Positions 42,544 to 51,341 of a stretch of 64,000 nucleotides of DNA are shown here, one piece after another (position 1 is the stretch's first letter; every line of letters starts with the position of its first letter). Both the position numbers and the translations under genes were made by a program. The stretch comes from an uncultured Alloprevotella sp. (GTDB lineage Bacteria > Bacteroidota > Bacteroidia > Bacteroidales > Bacteroidaceae). Under the pieces are notes generated by a model. It had not been told where the DNA came from, did not search any database, and saw only the letters and a program-made list of their open reading frames with translations. The stretch lies in NCBI GenBank assembly GCA_944322095.1, contig CALUNU010000008.1, positions 1-64,000 on the forward strand, given 5' to 3'.

Positions 42544-44007
42544 TTATTGCTGCCCGCTGAAGCGTTCGAGGAACGACTTGATCTGGCTGGCCATGGTGTT
42601 TTGGGGGTCGATCTGCAAAATCTGCTCGCTGTATTTCAGCGCGTCGTCGTTCTGGTCTTTCTGCAAGGCATACCAGGCGAGGTATTGCAGGCTTTCGAGC
42701 TTGGCCGACTTGGCTTTCTCGTTGTCGCCGATGCGGTTGAGCGCTTCGACGTAGAAGGCGCGTACGTTGTCGAGGGGCGTCTTGTCGTCGATGTTGTTGA
42801 TGCGTGCGCGCCACTGCGGACCGAGATAGCTGTCGGGCACCTCGGTGGCGACGCGTGCGAAGACGGTGTCGCCGGCTGCCACATAGGCCGTCTTGGCATC
42901 GCCCGTGGCGTTTTGCGAAGCGTAGAAGTTGAGCACGCCGAGCTGGAAGAGGTCGGTGGGCTGGGCCTTTTCGCCGAGCTTGGCGAGGTAGGTCGTGTAG
43001 GCGCCGATGGCCTTGTCGTAGTCGCGGCCCATCTGGTACATGCTCGACAGGTCTTTATAGGCGCTGGTGCGGCTGCTGTCGACGGCCACGGCTTTCTCCA
43101 TATAAAGGATGGCATTGGCCGTGTCGTTCTTCTCCTTCATATACTTGGAGGCGTAGGCGTAGTCGAGATAGAGGTAGAGGGAGTCGGCAAACTGCTTGTC
43201 GCGGATGTAGCTCAAGGCTGCTTCGGTGGCAGGCAGGTCGTAGTTTTCGTAGTTGCAGATGAAGTTCATGCGCTTGAAGACGAGGTTGTTGGGGTAGCGC
43301 GGCTCGATGACTTTCAATACGCCGAGGGCCTTGACAAAGCTGCTCGTGGCGTAGAGCGAGTTCATGTAGTTTTCCAGCGAGCGCTCGTTGAGTGAGTCGA
43401 CGGGCGTACCTTTGTAGTACGGGTCGTAGTGCTTCACGGCTTTCTTGTAGTCTCCCATGTTGTAGGCGATGTCGCCCAGATCCTTGTCGGCCTCGAAATT
43501 GTTGGGGTCGAGGCGCTTGATGCGCTCCAAGGCCTCGATGGCCACGTGGGGGTTAACGTTTTTATAAACGAAGGCTTTCAGTTCGAGGGCCTCGGTAAGA
43601 GTGGAGTCGACGAGCAGGGCTTCGTCGAAGCGCTGGCCGGCCGTTCCGTAATCCTTGAAGGTCATGTAGACTTCGCCGCCGAGCATCAGTGCGGGAAGGT
43701 ATTGGGCGTCGAGCTTGTAGGCTCCGTCGGCGCAGAACTTGGCACAGGGATATACTTTCTTGGAAAGAAAATATTTACCGGCGCTGACGAGCTCTTCCTT
43801 GTTGTTGCGCATCTTGCGGAAGAGCTTGGTGAACGATTTGTTGGCGGCATCGGGGTCGGAAATCTGCTGGGCGATGACTTCATCGGCCAGTTCCGTCAGT
43901 TCAGCGTCCAAAGGAGGGACGTCAAGCTTGCTTTGCGCCTTTGCCTGCGTGGCGCCCATCAGGAGGGAGGCGCAAAGCGCGAGGCTGAATAAGAGTTTTT
44001 TCTTCAT
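42544..44007 (-). CDS. Exported tetratricopeptide-repeat protein
   Basis: This 487-aa protein has a signal peptide (MKKKLLFSLALCASLLMGA ... AKAQS, residues 1-25) and about eight TPR-like helical pairs, for example DLGDIAYNMGDYKKAVKHY, LSSMYQMGRDYDKAIGAY and ALKYSEQILQIDPQNTMA. It is predicted to be periplasmic. It lies 302 bases downstream of the PstS-like gene that closes the TonB operon. This TPR protein, the PstS-like protein and ExbB-ExbD-TonB are commonly neighbours in Bacteroidales, suggesting a linked envelope role. It has its own -7 element at 44091-44098. Confidence 0.85.
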   Translation of the reverse strand: MKKKLLFSLALCASLLMGATQAKAQSKLDVPPLDAELTELADEVIAQQISDPDAANKSFTKLFRKMRNNKEELVSAGKYFLSKKVYPCAKFCADGAYKLDAQYLPALMLGGEVYMTFKDYGTAGQRFDEALLVDSTLTEALELKAFVYKNVNPHVAIEALERIKRLDPNNFEADKDLGDIAYNMGDYKKAVKHYDPYYKGTPVDSLNERSLENYMNSLYATSSFVKALGVLKVIEPRYPNNLVFKRMNFICNYENYDLPATEAALSYIRDKQFADSLYLYLDYAYASKYMKEKNDTANAILYMEKAVAVDSSRTSAYKDLSSMYQMGRDYDKAIGAYTTYLAKLGEKAQPTDLFQLGVLNFYASQNATGDAKTAYVAAGDTVFARVATEVPDSYLGPQWRARINNIDDKTPLDNVRAFYVEALNRIGDNEKAKSAKLESLQYLAWYALQKDQNDDALKYSEQILQIDPQNTMASQIKSFLERFSGQQ

Positions 44008-44090
44008 CTTTTATTTATTAATTGTGATATGCGTGGGGTAGAAGCTTTTAAAGCTGCCAGCCGGGTGTATTAATACGGCTTTTACGGCTA

Positions 44091-44098
44091 CAAATGTA
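44091..44098 (-). promoter_or_regulatory. -7 element (TACATTTG) upstream of the exported TPR gene
   Basis: The minus strand reads TACATTTG 84 bases before the start; no good -33 TTG. The interval 44008-44309 otherwise holds only the terminator-like hairpin at 44237-44273. Confidence 0.55.
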
Positions 44099-44236
44099 GT
44101 AATATTTCAGTTATGCGGCGCGAAAAGAAACGCTAAAAGTGTGTGGCGCGTTGTGAAACAGCGCTCTTGGCGTAACCTTTTAACATCTTTCCTGGCGTTC
44201 GCCGTATGGGGTTGCCTTTGCGCCGGCTGCAAATAT

Positions 44237-44273
44237 AATAAAGGCGGCCCGCAATATATAATGTGCGGGCCGC
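44237..44273 (-). terminator. Hairpin after the PstS-like gene
   Basis: A 10-bp perfect stem (44244-44253 with 44264-44273) is followed on the minus strand by CTTTATT, about 36 bases past the stop of the gene ending at 44310. It probably ends the exbB-tonB operon. Confidence 0.75.
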
Positions 44274-44309
44274 AGCTTCTGTGGTTTTCGGATGTCGTGT
44301 CGGGCAGGG

Positions 44310-45254
44310 TCAGTCGTTGATGCTGACGGCCTTTATTTGAACAGGTGTGATGGGGAGCATTTGCGAGTAGTTGCAGATGATGAGCTGCCCTTTCTGACCT
44401 TTCAGGAAAAAGTAGAACACGCGTTCGAGCGATTGTGAGCGGGGGTCGGTGCAGATGACGTATACAGAGCGTAACAGGGGGTATTCGGCCGTAGCAATGT
44501 TATATTGATAGGGCCGGAAGAATTCCCGCCGCGCATCGTCGGCATATCGGCTCACCCACATGACGTTGACGTCCAAATTCTTGAACGATGACAGGGCGCT
44601 GTCTTTGCGCGATTTCAGCCAATTGGCCCCGACCACGCCTATGATGTCGGGGTTGCGCTTCACAAGGGCTATGACCGAGTCGTTGGAACCCTGGGCAAAG
44701 AGGTTGCCGCTCAACTTCTTGCCGCCGCAGAGCGAGTCGGTCATGTAGCGGACGGTGCTCGATCCCTCGTTGTCGAATACCAGGTTGAGCGTACCGCGTT
44801 TCTTTGCAAATTTCAGCTCTTCCCATTTCGTGATTTTCCCGGTGACAATGCCTTTTATCTCATCCAGCGTGATGAGCGTGTCGTGGTTTTCTTTGTTGAC
44901 GATGAGTGCAAAGGCATCGGTGGCGATGAGCGACTGCCGGGGTTCAAGCGTGTGGCTGCGGATGGTTTTGATTTCGGCGTCGGTGAGCTGGCGTGTTACG
45001 ATGCAAGAGCGCAAACTGTCGCAAAGCAGGAGGCGCAGGGCCTCGTTTTCGCTACAAAACACAGGTTTCATGCTTGCCTCGGGGTGTTCGAGGGCAAAAA
45101 CTTCCATTTCCTCCTCCATGATGGGGCGGAACGTTTCATCTACCGCTATATGCACATCATCGGAAGTCAGCCAATCTGCCGACTTCCGATGATTGCCACA
45201 CGAGGTGGTGAGGGTAATGCACACAGCGGCTACGAATAGCCAAAGTGTTTTCAT
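44310..45254 (-). CDS. PstS-like substrate-binding lipoprotein
   Basis: This 314-aa lipoprotein has a lipobox ending LTTSCGNH with Cys19. The fold is that of a phosphate-type periplasmic binding protein, with the typical features GIVTGKITKWEEL and VFDNEGSSTVRY. No pstCAB genes are nearby. It starts 17 bases after the tonB stop. In Bacteroidales a PstS-like gene is often the companion of exbB-exbD-exbD-tonB. Its ligand (phosphate or something else) cannot be concluded from sequence. Confidence 0.82.
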   Translation of the reverse strand: MKTLWLFVAAVCITLTTSCGNHRKSADWLTSDDVHIAVDETFRPIMEEEMEVFALEHPEASMKPVFCSENEALRLLLCDSLRSCIVTRQLTDAEIKTIRSHTLEPRQSLIATDAFALIVNKENHDTLITLDEIKGIVTGKITKWEELKFAKKRGTLNLVFDNEGSSTVRYMTDSLCGGKKLSGNLFAQGSNDSVIALVKRNPDIIGVVGANWLKSRKDSALSSFKNLDVNVMWVSRYADDARREFFRPYQYNIATAEYPLLRSVYVICTDPRSQSLERVFYFFLKGQKGQLIICNYSQMLPITPVQIKAVSIND

Positions 45255-45270
45255 GTCACATGTCTGCGAA

Positions 45271-46119
45271 TTACTGAATGATGAAGCGGATGGGAAGCGT
45301 GAACCAAACCTTCACGGGGCGTCCCTGCTGCTTGCCCGGAACGAAGCGCGGCAGCGATTTCACTACGCGCACGGCTTCCTTGTCGCAGCTGGGGTCGAGA
45401 CCGCGCTGGATGATAACGTCGCCAATGGAGCCGTCTTCCAGCACCACGAAGCGCAGAACGACCGTTCCTTGGATTTCCTGCTCCTGAGCGATGGCGGGGT
45501 ATTTCACGTGCTCCGAAACATAGCGGAGCAGCGCAGCCTCGCCGCCGGGGAACGTAGGCGGTTGCTCAACGACGGTGAAGACGTCGGGCTCTTCCTCGGG
45601 GGTGGCTGTACCACCGGCTTGCTGGTTGTCTTTCAAGTCGTCGATGTTGACGGTACCACCCTCGTCGCCTTTGTAGGTCTGAGAGCCGATGGCGGCCTTA
45701 CTGCTGATAAGTTCGTCCATCGTCTTCATCTCCTGGTCTTCGCGCACCTGGTCGTCGTCCACAATCTTAGGAACGGTGAACTGGATAGAGGCTTTTACGG
45801 CCACCTTTTCCAAAGGCTTTTCGTATTTCAACTCTATCTTCTCTTCCTTCTTCTCTTCAGGTTTCTTTTCTTCTTTCAGTTTACTCATTTCGAGCGCAGC
45901 GGTGTACTCGTCGCCTTGGCCTTGCTGTACAGAGTCCTTCACAACAATGCTGAGGGCTACCAAAGCACCGATGACGAGAATGCCGATAACCACGTATATC
46001 AAAGCCCAAGCCTGGCGGCGGCCTGAATTGGCACGCATGCGATAAGCTCCGTAATCTTTGTTACGTCCTTCGAATACGAGGTCGCACCACTCGCGTGATA
46101 CTAAATCTATTTTAGACAT
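45271..46119 (-). CDS. tonB: TonB-family energy transducer
   Basis: This 282-aa protein transmits proton-motive energy from ExbB/ExbD to outer-membrane receptors. A cytoplasmic N-terminus with the Bacteroidetes-type EGRNKDYGAYRMR motif precedes one transmembrane helix (ALIYVVIGILVIGALVALSIV, residues about 39-60, quoted in part). A Glu/Lys-rich periplasmic linker follows (EEKKPEEKKEEK), then the C-terminal TonB domain (FPGGEAALLRYVSEHVKYP, IQGTVVLRFVV, LPRFVPGKQQGRPVKVW). It lies 22 bases after the second exbD gene. It is the only TonB in the window and a candidate energiser for the barrels at 20199-32789 and the receptor at 61480. Confidence 0.92.
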   Translation of the reverse strand: MSKIDLVSREWCDLVFEGRNKDYGAYRMRANSGRRQAWALIYVVIGILVIGALVALSIVVKDSVQQGQGDEYTAALEMSKLKEEKKPEEKKEEKIELKYEKPLEKVAVKASIQFTVPKIVDDDQVREDQEMKTMDELISSKAAIGSQTYKGDEGGTVNIDDLKDNQQAGGTATPEEEPDVFTVVEQPPTFPGGEAALLRYVSEHVKYPAIAQEQEIQGTVVLRFVVLEDGSIGDVIIQRGLDPSCDKEAVRVVKSLPRFVPGKQQGRPVKVWFTLPIRFIIQ

Positions 46120-46141
46120 ATCTTAATTACTTCACTTATGT

Positions 46142-46768
46142 TTATTGCTGCGCAGGGTTGGCTTTGTAGTCCTTGATTTTCGCAAGGTCACCGTCTGCGA
46201 TGTTGTCGATCACGTACTTACCGATGCTGCAAATCTGCATCTCGTCCAGAACATCAATCAAGTTCTTGTACGTTGCCTTGTCCGTAGCCTTGATGATTAC
46301 GTTGGGCGTGTTCTTGCCGTTCTTAATGTCGGCCAGACGCTTCTTGTACTCTTCTTGATTTTTGGCGTCTACTGTGGGGTTGGAGCTGCGTCTTGTCTCA
46401 AACTCCTTTTTAAGCGCCTGAACCTGCTGTTGCGCAGCTGCGTTCAGGTGCATCAAAGCATTGCGGATACCATCTTTTCCATAGGAGGTCTCCACCAGTT
46501 TGGCTTCGTCGGGCTTACCCGTGTAGTAGTAAATCTTGTTATTCTCGTCCAGAAGGATCGTGATAGCCTTAGATGCTGCAATCTGGCTCTGATTATCCTC
46601 GTTCAAGTCGTTCTTGTCCGAGGGCATACTGATTTCCATCGTCTGCGGTTTAATCAGCGTCGTACACAGCATGAAGAATGTCACGAGCAACATGATCATG
46701 TCCACCATCGGCGTAAAGTCGACGCGGGCATTCATTTTCTTTTGCTTACTGCCACCTTTCTTTGCCAT
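46142..46768 (-). CDS. exbD: ExbD/TolR biopolymer transport protein (second copy)
   Basis: This 208-aa protein has a single N-terminal transmembrane helix preceded by the ExbD signature DFTPMVDMIMLLVTFFMLCT, whose Asp carries protons. The periplasmic domain continues with PNVIIKATDKATYKNLIDVLDEM, the usual ExbD/TolR strand-helix, quoted in part here. It lies 14 bases after the first exbD gene. The two ExbD copies differ (about 208 and 204 aa, different periplasmic inserts), which is normal in Bacteroidetes. Confidence 0.92.
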   Translation of the reverse strand: MAKKGGSKQKKMNARVDFTPMVDMIMLLVTFFMLCTTLIKPQTMEISMPSDKNDLNEDNQSQIAASKAITILLDENNKIYYYTGKPDEAKLVETSYGKDGIRNALMHLNAAAQQQVQALKKEFETRRSSNPTVDAKNQEEYKKRLADIKNGKNTPNVIIKATDKATYKNLIDVLDEMQICSIGKYVIDNIADGDLAKIKDYKANPAQQ

Positions 46769-46782
46769 AACATTCTTTTTTA

Positions 46783-47397
46783 TTAATCCTCGGCAGTCTT
46801 CAACGCCGTGATCAGATTATATCTGTTCTCGTCGATGGAGCGCAAGGAGTCCATTACTCTTTTTATTACTTTGTATGGCGTTTCTTTGTCTGCCTTGATG
46901 GCAATACGCATGTTCTCACCACACGCGGTGCGTGCTGCTTTTACCCATACGGTCAACTCGTTGTTGGTGCTGTCGCAAGGGATGCCTTCGTTCACGCCGC
47001 TCGTCAGGTACTTGTTCCTTTCGGAGTTGTCCAAGGAAAGCCATTGCGAAACGACATTGATAGGCGTACCGAACGTGGGGACCTCGGCAAAGCTTTGCAT
47101 TTGCTGGTCGTTCAGGTTGAGTTCACCGTTAGTGTTCATCTGTTTGCCAAGCTTTGTCATGGCTTCGGGACTATCCATTGTCATGAATACCTTTCCGCCT
47201 TTCTCGACGAAGATGGTGAGCAGATTCGATTCGGGGATTTTCACCTCCGAAACGGAGCCGGGGGTATTGACCTTTACAGGTTCTTCTTTCACGAAGTTTG
47301 CCGTAAGCATAAAGAAGGTAAGCAGCAGGACCATGACATCGCTCATAGGCGTCATGTCTATGAACGTATCTTGTTTTTTAATTTTAAAACGTCCCAT
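46783..47397 (-). CDS. exbD: ExbD/TolR biopolymer transport protein (first copy)
   Basis: This 204-aa protein has the ExbD pattern IDMTPMSDVMVLLLTFFM at the membrane helix with the proton-carrying Asp. The periplasmic part has IKADKETPYKVIKRVMDSLR. It lies 22 bases after exbB in an operon whose spacings are all short. A stator component with ExbB for TonB. Confidence 0.92.
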   Translation of the reverse strand: MGRFKIKKQDTFIDMTPMSDVMVLLLTFFMLTANFVKEEPVKVNTPGSVSEVKIPESNLLTIFVEKGGKVFMTMDSPEAMTKLGKQMNTNGELNLNDQQMQSFAEVPTFGTPINVVSQWLSLDNSERNKYLTSGVNEGIPCDSTNNELTVWVKAARTACGENMRIAIKADKETPYKVIKRVMDSLRSIDENRYNLITALKTAED

Positions 47398-47419
47398 GTT
47401 TTGATACCTTGTTTATGTT

Positions 47420-48295
47420 TTAGTGCGTGGCCGAGAAAGTCTGAACGATGGAGAAGCCTACTTCGTCAAGGCAGAAGGTCAAACGGTCGATTTTGTTGGT
47501 GTAGTAGTTGTACGTGATTACAGCGAGAGCACCCGTGGCGATACCGGAAGCCGTGTTCACAAGGGCTTCGGAGATACCGGTAGAGAGGGCAGACGAGTCG
47601 GCACCGCCTTCACCGGAGGCCATGGCACCGAACGAACGGATCATACCCAACACCGTACCGAGCAGACCCATCAACGTACCCAGCGTGATGATCGTACCGA
47701 CGATGGGAAGGTTTTCCTGCATCATGGGCATTTCGAGGGCAGTGGCCTCTTCCAGCTCTTTCTGGATGGCTAGGATTTTCTGCTCCTTGGTGAGCGAGTC
47801 GTCCTTCTCCACTTCCTGATATTTCTTCAACGTAGCTCTTACGACGCTGGCTACCGAACCGCGCTGCTTGTCGCAGAGGGCTTCAGCCTTGGCCATATCG
47901 TTGGCGGCAAGGGCTTTCTTGATGTCGGCTACGAACACCGTGATACTGCTGCGGCCGTAAGCGTTGCGGATGGCGAAGAAACGTTCGATGGCCAATGCGA
48001 TGACCGTGAAGAACAGCGTCCAGATGATAGGCACGACGAAGCCGCCCTTGTAAACCGTTCCGATCAAGTCGGCGGGGTCGAGGGTGACGTCAGCGGGCAA
48101 GAACACGGAGAACTGTACCGACTGGTCGGCGCCGCCTTGGAAGTGGCTGAGATGGCCGAACACGAAAAGATAAATCAATACTGCGATGACGCAGCAACCG
48201 ATAATGACGGAGAAGCCCGACTTAATACCGGTGAAACCTTTGGATTGGTTCTTCTTGGGTGCGCTTTTGGGTGCGCTAGCGTTTGTAGTTCCCAT
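47420..48295 (-). CDS. exbB: MotA/TolQ/ExbB proton channel family protein
   Basis: This 291-aa protein has four hydrophobic segments: two near the N-terminus (SVIIGCCVIAVLIYLFVFG; VVPIIWTLFFTVIALAIERF) and the paired C-terminal helices with the family motif (LPIVGTIITLGTLMGLLGTVLGMI; ISEALVNTASGIATGALAVI, quoted in parts). It forms the proton channel with the two ExbD proteins. It is the first gene of exbB-exbD-exbD-tonB-pstS-like. Two promoter candidates lie upstream (48389-48396 and 48508-48539), the distal one implying a leader of about 200 bases. Confidence 0.93.
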   Translation of the reverse strand: MGTTNASAPKSAPKKNQSKGFTGIKSGFSVIIGCCVIAVLIYLFVFGHLSHFQGGADQSVQFSVFLPADVTLDPADLIGTVYKGGFVVPIIWTLFFTVIALAIERFFAIRNAYGRSSITVFVADIKKALAANDMAKAEALCDKQRGSVASVVRATLKKYQEVEKDDSLTKEQKILAIQKELEEATALEMPMMQENLPIVGTIITLGTLMGLLGTVLGMIRSFGAMASGEGGADSSALSTGISEALVNTASGIATGALAVITYNYYTNKIDRLTFCLDEVGFSIVQTFSATH

Positions 48296-48388
48296 TTTTG
48301 ATTAAGATTAGTTGTTTGAGATTTGAAATTTATTTGATAATTAATTGTTTATGTGAGTGGCTGCTGCACAAGGCAGCTTTGCCGTGAG

Positions 48389-48396
48389 CAAAGGTA
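48389..48396 (-). promoter_or_regulatory. Proximal -7 element (TACCTTTG) of the exbB operon
   Basis: The minus strand reads TACCTTTG 94 bases before exbB. No TTG at the right distance upstream. Confidence 0.5.
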
Positions 48397-48507
48397 AGCA
48401 TTAAAATGTTACTTGCTCTTATGGTTCTTGCAAAATTAACGCTTTTTTCACCGGAGTGCGCGTTGTGTTTTTTAATAATAGGCGTGTTATGTTTGCGTTA
48501 GTTGCCG

Positions 48508-48539
48508 CAAATGTAATTAGATATTGAATAGTGGCCAAA
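48508..48539 (-). promoter_or_regulatory. Distal promoter of the exbB operon
   Basis: On the minus strand, TTTG (48536-48539), 20 bases, TACATTTG (48508-48515): a perfect consensus match 213 bases upstream of exbB, implying a long untranslated leader unless the proximal site dominates. Confidence 0.75.
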
Positions 48540-48773
48540 CTTTCGTTGAAAAACTTGTAATTTTCTTTGGGTTTTGTTTTTCTTGGAGCCTGCCGCAACG
48601 TCCTGCTCCGCGGAGGTGGGGCGCGAAGCGTGTTGCCCGTCCCTTGATTACGATTGTTCTGTTTGGCTGTTTTTGAATTTTTCTGTTTGCCGTGAGTGGT
48701 TTCTGTGTGTGCATGGCCGTGCCGGGACGTGGGCAGTCTGCTGTACAAGCGTTGCAGGCCTGCCTCGGTGCAT

Positions 48774-48847
48774 GCAGGCCTTGGTTTCGCGCAGGCAAGG
48801 CTTGCTTCCGCCACAACAGGCCTTGCTTCTGCGAAACCAAGGCCTGC
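48774..48847. repeat. 17-bp perfect inverted repeat with internal short repeats
   Basis: Bases 48774-48790 and 48831-48847 are perfect reverse complements (gcaggccttggtttcgc). The 40-base centre holds further copies of ggcaaggc/gccttgct type words, so the RNA could form a branched structure. It lies in the 1070-base gap 48296-49365, where no open frame looks coding and nothing else is recognised besides the promoters. Confidence 0.75.
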
Positions 48848-49307
48848 AATTTTCTTTTCAACCCTGCGATAATGAATGGATATGGCGAGCTGACGCGAGA
48901 AGAAGGGCGAAAAACGAGTTTTTTGTGAATAGATGTAGAAAGGCGTGGCCGAAAAGGGGCGAACAGAGGCGTTGGCGACCGACGAAACAGCCTTGAACAA
49001 ATATTTACAACGCCCGCTGCGTGTGAAAAAATCAAAGGAAGTGTGTGATTTGTTGAATGAGTTTTGCCGTGAAATGGCCTTTCTCGGTAGAAAATAGGGG
49101 CGATTAACGTCTGTTGGCCTTTCTTTGGGCGTTCGCTGCGATTGGTCATATTTTCTGTTCTTTCGGCTTTCTGCATGGTGGCCAAGGGTGGCTTTTCCTT
49201 CGTTGGGTGTCGACAGGGCGTTGGTGAGAGGCTTGGCCGGCGCCGCCGAAAACGTAAAAAACGCTGAAAAAAACGGCGGCCGGCGCAGCCTTTTGCCATT
49301 TAATACG

Positions 49308-49315
49308 TACTTTTG
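49308..49315 (+). promoter_or_regulatory. -7 element (TACTTTTG) of ilvE
   Basis: TACTTTTG lies 50 bases before the ilvE start. The nearest upstream TTG is too close (12 bases), so only the -7 core is supported. Confidence 0.6.
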
Positions 49316-49365
49316 CGCTTAAATCGAGCGCCTGATACGGCGTTGTGATGCGATAAAGGACCAAA

Positions 49366-50397
49366 ATGAAAGAAGCAATGGAAAAAATTGATTGGGCCAA
49401 TCTGCCTTTTGGTTACGTGCGCACCGATTATAACGTGCGCTGTTATTATCGTGACGGGAAGTGGGGCGAAATTGAAGTCAGCTCGTCAGAAACCGTCAAC
49501 ATCCACATGGCGGCTACCTGCCTTCATTACGGGCAGGACGCCTTTGAGGGTCTGAAAGCCTTCCGTTGTCCCGACGGAAAGATCCGCGTGTTCCGCATGG
49601 AGGCCAACGCCGAGCGCTTGCAGAATACGTGCCGTGGCATTCTGATGCCCGAGCTTCCCACGGAAAAGTTCACCGAAATGGTGCGCCGCGTCGTGAAGCT
49701 GAACGAACGTTTCGTGCCGCCCTACGAGAGCGGGGCCGCACTTTATATCCGTCCGTTGCTTATCGGTACGGGCGCCCGCGTAGGCGTTCATCCTGCCGAC
49801 GAATATCTGTTCCTTATCTTCGTGACGCCCGTCGGTCCTTACTTTAAGGGTGGATTTGCCACCAACAATTACGTCATCATCCGCGAATACGACCGCGCCG
49901 CGCCCCTGGGGACAGGTACGTTCAAGGTGGGCGGCAACTATGCGGCCAGTTTCCGTGCCAACAAGATGGCTCACGACGCGGGTTACGCCTGCGAGTTTTA
50001 TCTCGACGCCAAGGAAAAGAAATATATCGACGAGTGTGGCGCCGCCAACTTCTTCGGTATCAAAGATAACACGTACATCACGCCGAAGTCGACGTCGATC
50101 TTGCCCTCCATCACGAACAACAGTCTGCAACAGCTGGCCCGCGATTTGGGCATGAAGGTGGAATGCCGCCAGATACCCGAGGAAGAGCTCTCCACCTTCG
50201 AAGAGGCAGGTGCTTGCGGCACGGCAGCCGTCATCAGCCCCATAGCCCGCATCGACGACATGGAGAACCACCGCAGTTATGTCATTTCGAAAGACGGCAA
50301 GCCCGGGCCGCTCAGCACGAAGCTCTATCACAAGCTGCGCAACATCCAGTATGGCATCGAGCCCGACGAACATGGCTGGGTCACCGTGCTCGACTGA
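49366..50397 (+). CDS. ilvE: Branched-chain amino acid aminotransferase
   Basis: This 343-aa PLP enzyme of fold type IV interconverts branched-chain amino acids and 2-oxo acids using glutamate. Seen are HYGQDAFEGLKAF, IRPLLIGTGARVGV, the PLP-lysine region GTGTFKVGGNYAASF and the ECGAANFFGI phosphate-binding turn. Length matches the longer BCAT subgroup found in Bacteroidetes. Start 49366 has a purine-rich aaagga 7-12 bases upstream; an alternative in-frame ATG lies at 49378. It stands alone with its own promoter. Confidence 0.95.
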   Translation: MKEAMEKIDWANLPFGYVRTDYNVRCYYRDGKWGEIEVSSSETVNIHMAATCLHYGQDAFEGLKAFRCPDGKIRVFRMEANAERLQNTCRGILMPELPTEKFTEMVRRVVKLNERFVPPYESGAALYIRPLLIGTGARVGVHPADEYLFLIFVTPVGPYFKGGFATNNYVIIREYDRAAPLGTGTFKVGGNYAASFRANKMAHDAGYACEFYLDAKEKKYIDECGAANFFGIKDNTYITPKSTSILPSITNNSLQQLARDLGMKVECRQIPEEELSTFEEAGACGTAAVISPIARIDDMENHRSYVISKDGKPGPLSTKLYHKLRNIQYGIEPDEHGWVTVLD

Positions 50398-50458
50398 CGC
50401 GGCTTCCCGGCAGCGGGCGTTTCCAGTTCCTCATGTGTTTCATTGATACAGCGACTTT

Positions 50459-51148
50459 ATGATGACCAATTCCGAATTGCGCCGCATGGCCCGTCGCCAT
50501 CTGGATGGCCGATGGGGCGATCTGGTGCTTGTCACGTTTCTTTACTACATCCTCAGCTCCTGCATTTCGTTTCCGTTCCAGGTGGGGATGGACGAGAACA
50601 TTTGGAAACTGTTTTCCCTCCCGCTGGGATGGAAGGTGCCCGTCGTGGGGGCCGGTTGTGTGCTCCTGCTTCTGCTGCTTCCTCTGGAATGGGGCTACCA
50701 GGTGACGTTTCTGCGGGCGTGGCGTGAGGAGCCGGCCGACATAAGTACGCTGTTTCATGGTTTCCGCGACTTCTGGCGCATCTTTTCCACCCTGTTCCTC
50801 CAACAGCTTTACATCCTGTTGTGGACGCTTCTGCTCATCGTGCCGGGAGTGGTCAAGGCGCTGTCGTATGCCATGACGCCCTACATCCTTCGCGACCACC
50901 CGGAGCTCTCGCGCCGGGCAGCCATCCACCTGAGCCGCGAGATGATGGCCGGCAACAAGGGGCGGTTGCTGCTGCTTTGGCTGAGCTTCCTGGGCTGGGC
51001 CGTGCTGGCGCTCTTCACCTGCGGCATCGGCTACCTTTGGCTGGCTCCCTATATAGGCGTGTCGGAGGCGGGGTTCTACGAAGACGTCCGTCAGCAGTAC
51101 GAGCAGCGCGATGGCGCCGAAGCGGACGTGCCTGCCGCAGGGGAGTAG
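50459..51148 (+). CDS. DUF975 family membrane protein
   Basis: This 229-aa integral membrane protein has about five hydrophobic helices. The DUF975 hallmarks are ALSYAMTPYILRDHPELS, AIHLSREMMAGNKGRL, and LSFLGWAVLALFTCGIGYLW followed by APYIGVSEAGFYEDV (quoted in parts). Function unknown. It follows ilvE by 61 bases and may be co-transcribed. Confidence 0.85.
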   Translation: MMTNSELRRMARRHLDGRWGDLVLVTFLYYILSSCISFPFQVGMDENIWKLFSLPLGWKVPVVGAGCVLLLLLLPLEWGYQVTFLRAWREEPADISTLFHGFRDFWRIFSTLFLQQLYILLWTLLLIVPGVVKALSYAMTPYILRDHPELSRRAAIHLSREMMAGNKGRLLLLWLSFLGWAVLALFTCGIGYLWLAPYIGVSEAGFYEDVRQQYEQRDGAEADVPAAGE

Positions 51149-51341
51149 CCGCTTCGTGCGGAGCGGGCGGGGGCCTGTGAGCCTTGCAACCGTGCCGAGT
51201 GCCTTCACAGGCTGTGTGGGAAGAAGCCTGCCCCGTCCCGCATCACTTTCGGCAACGGGGAAGCCGTGCAGACCGGAAGAAAAGGCGGGCGCAAGCCTCG
51301 TTCAAAGAAAACCAACAAAAAGAAATAACGAAACAACGTAG

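Noticed and set aside
44310..45254. A phosphate ABC uptake operon
   Set aside because: Only the binding-protein-like lipoprotein is present; it is attached to the exbB-tonB operon and no pstC, pstA or pstB is found.
48517..49299. 260-codon minus-strand frame upstream of exbB
   Set aside because: No domain, odd composition, contains the inverted repeat 48774-48847 and ends in the exbB promoter region; overlapping frames of similar quality exist.
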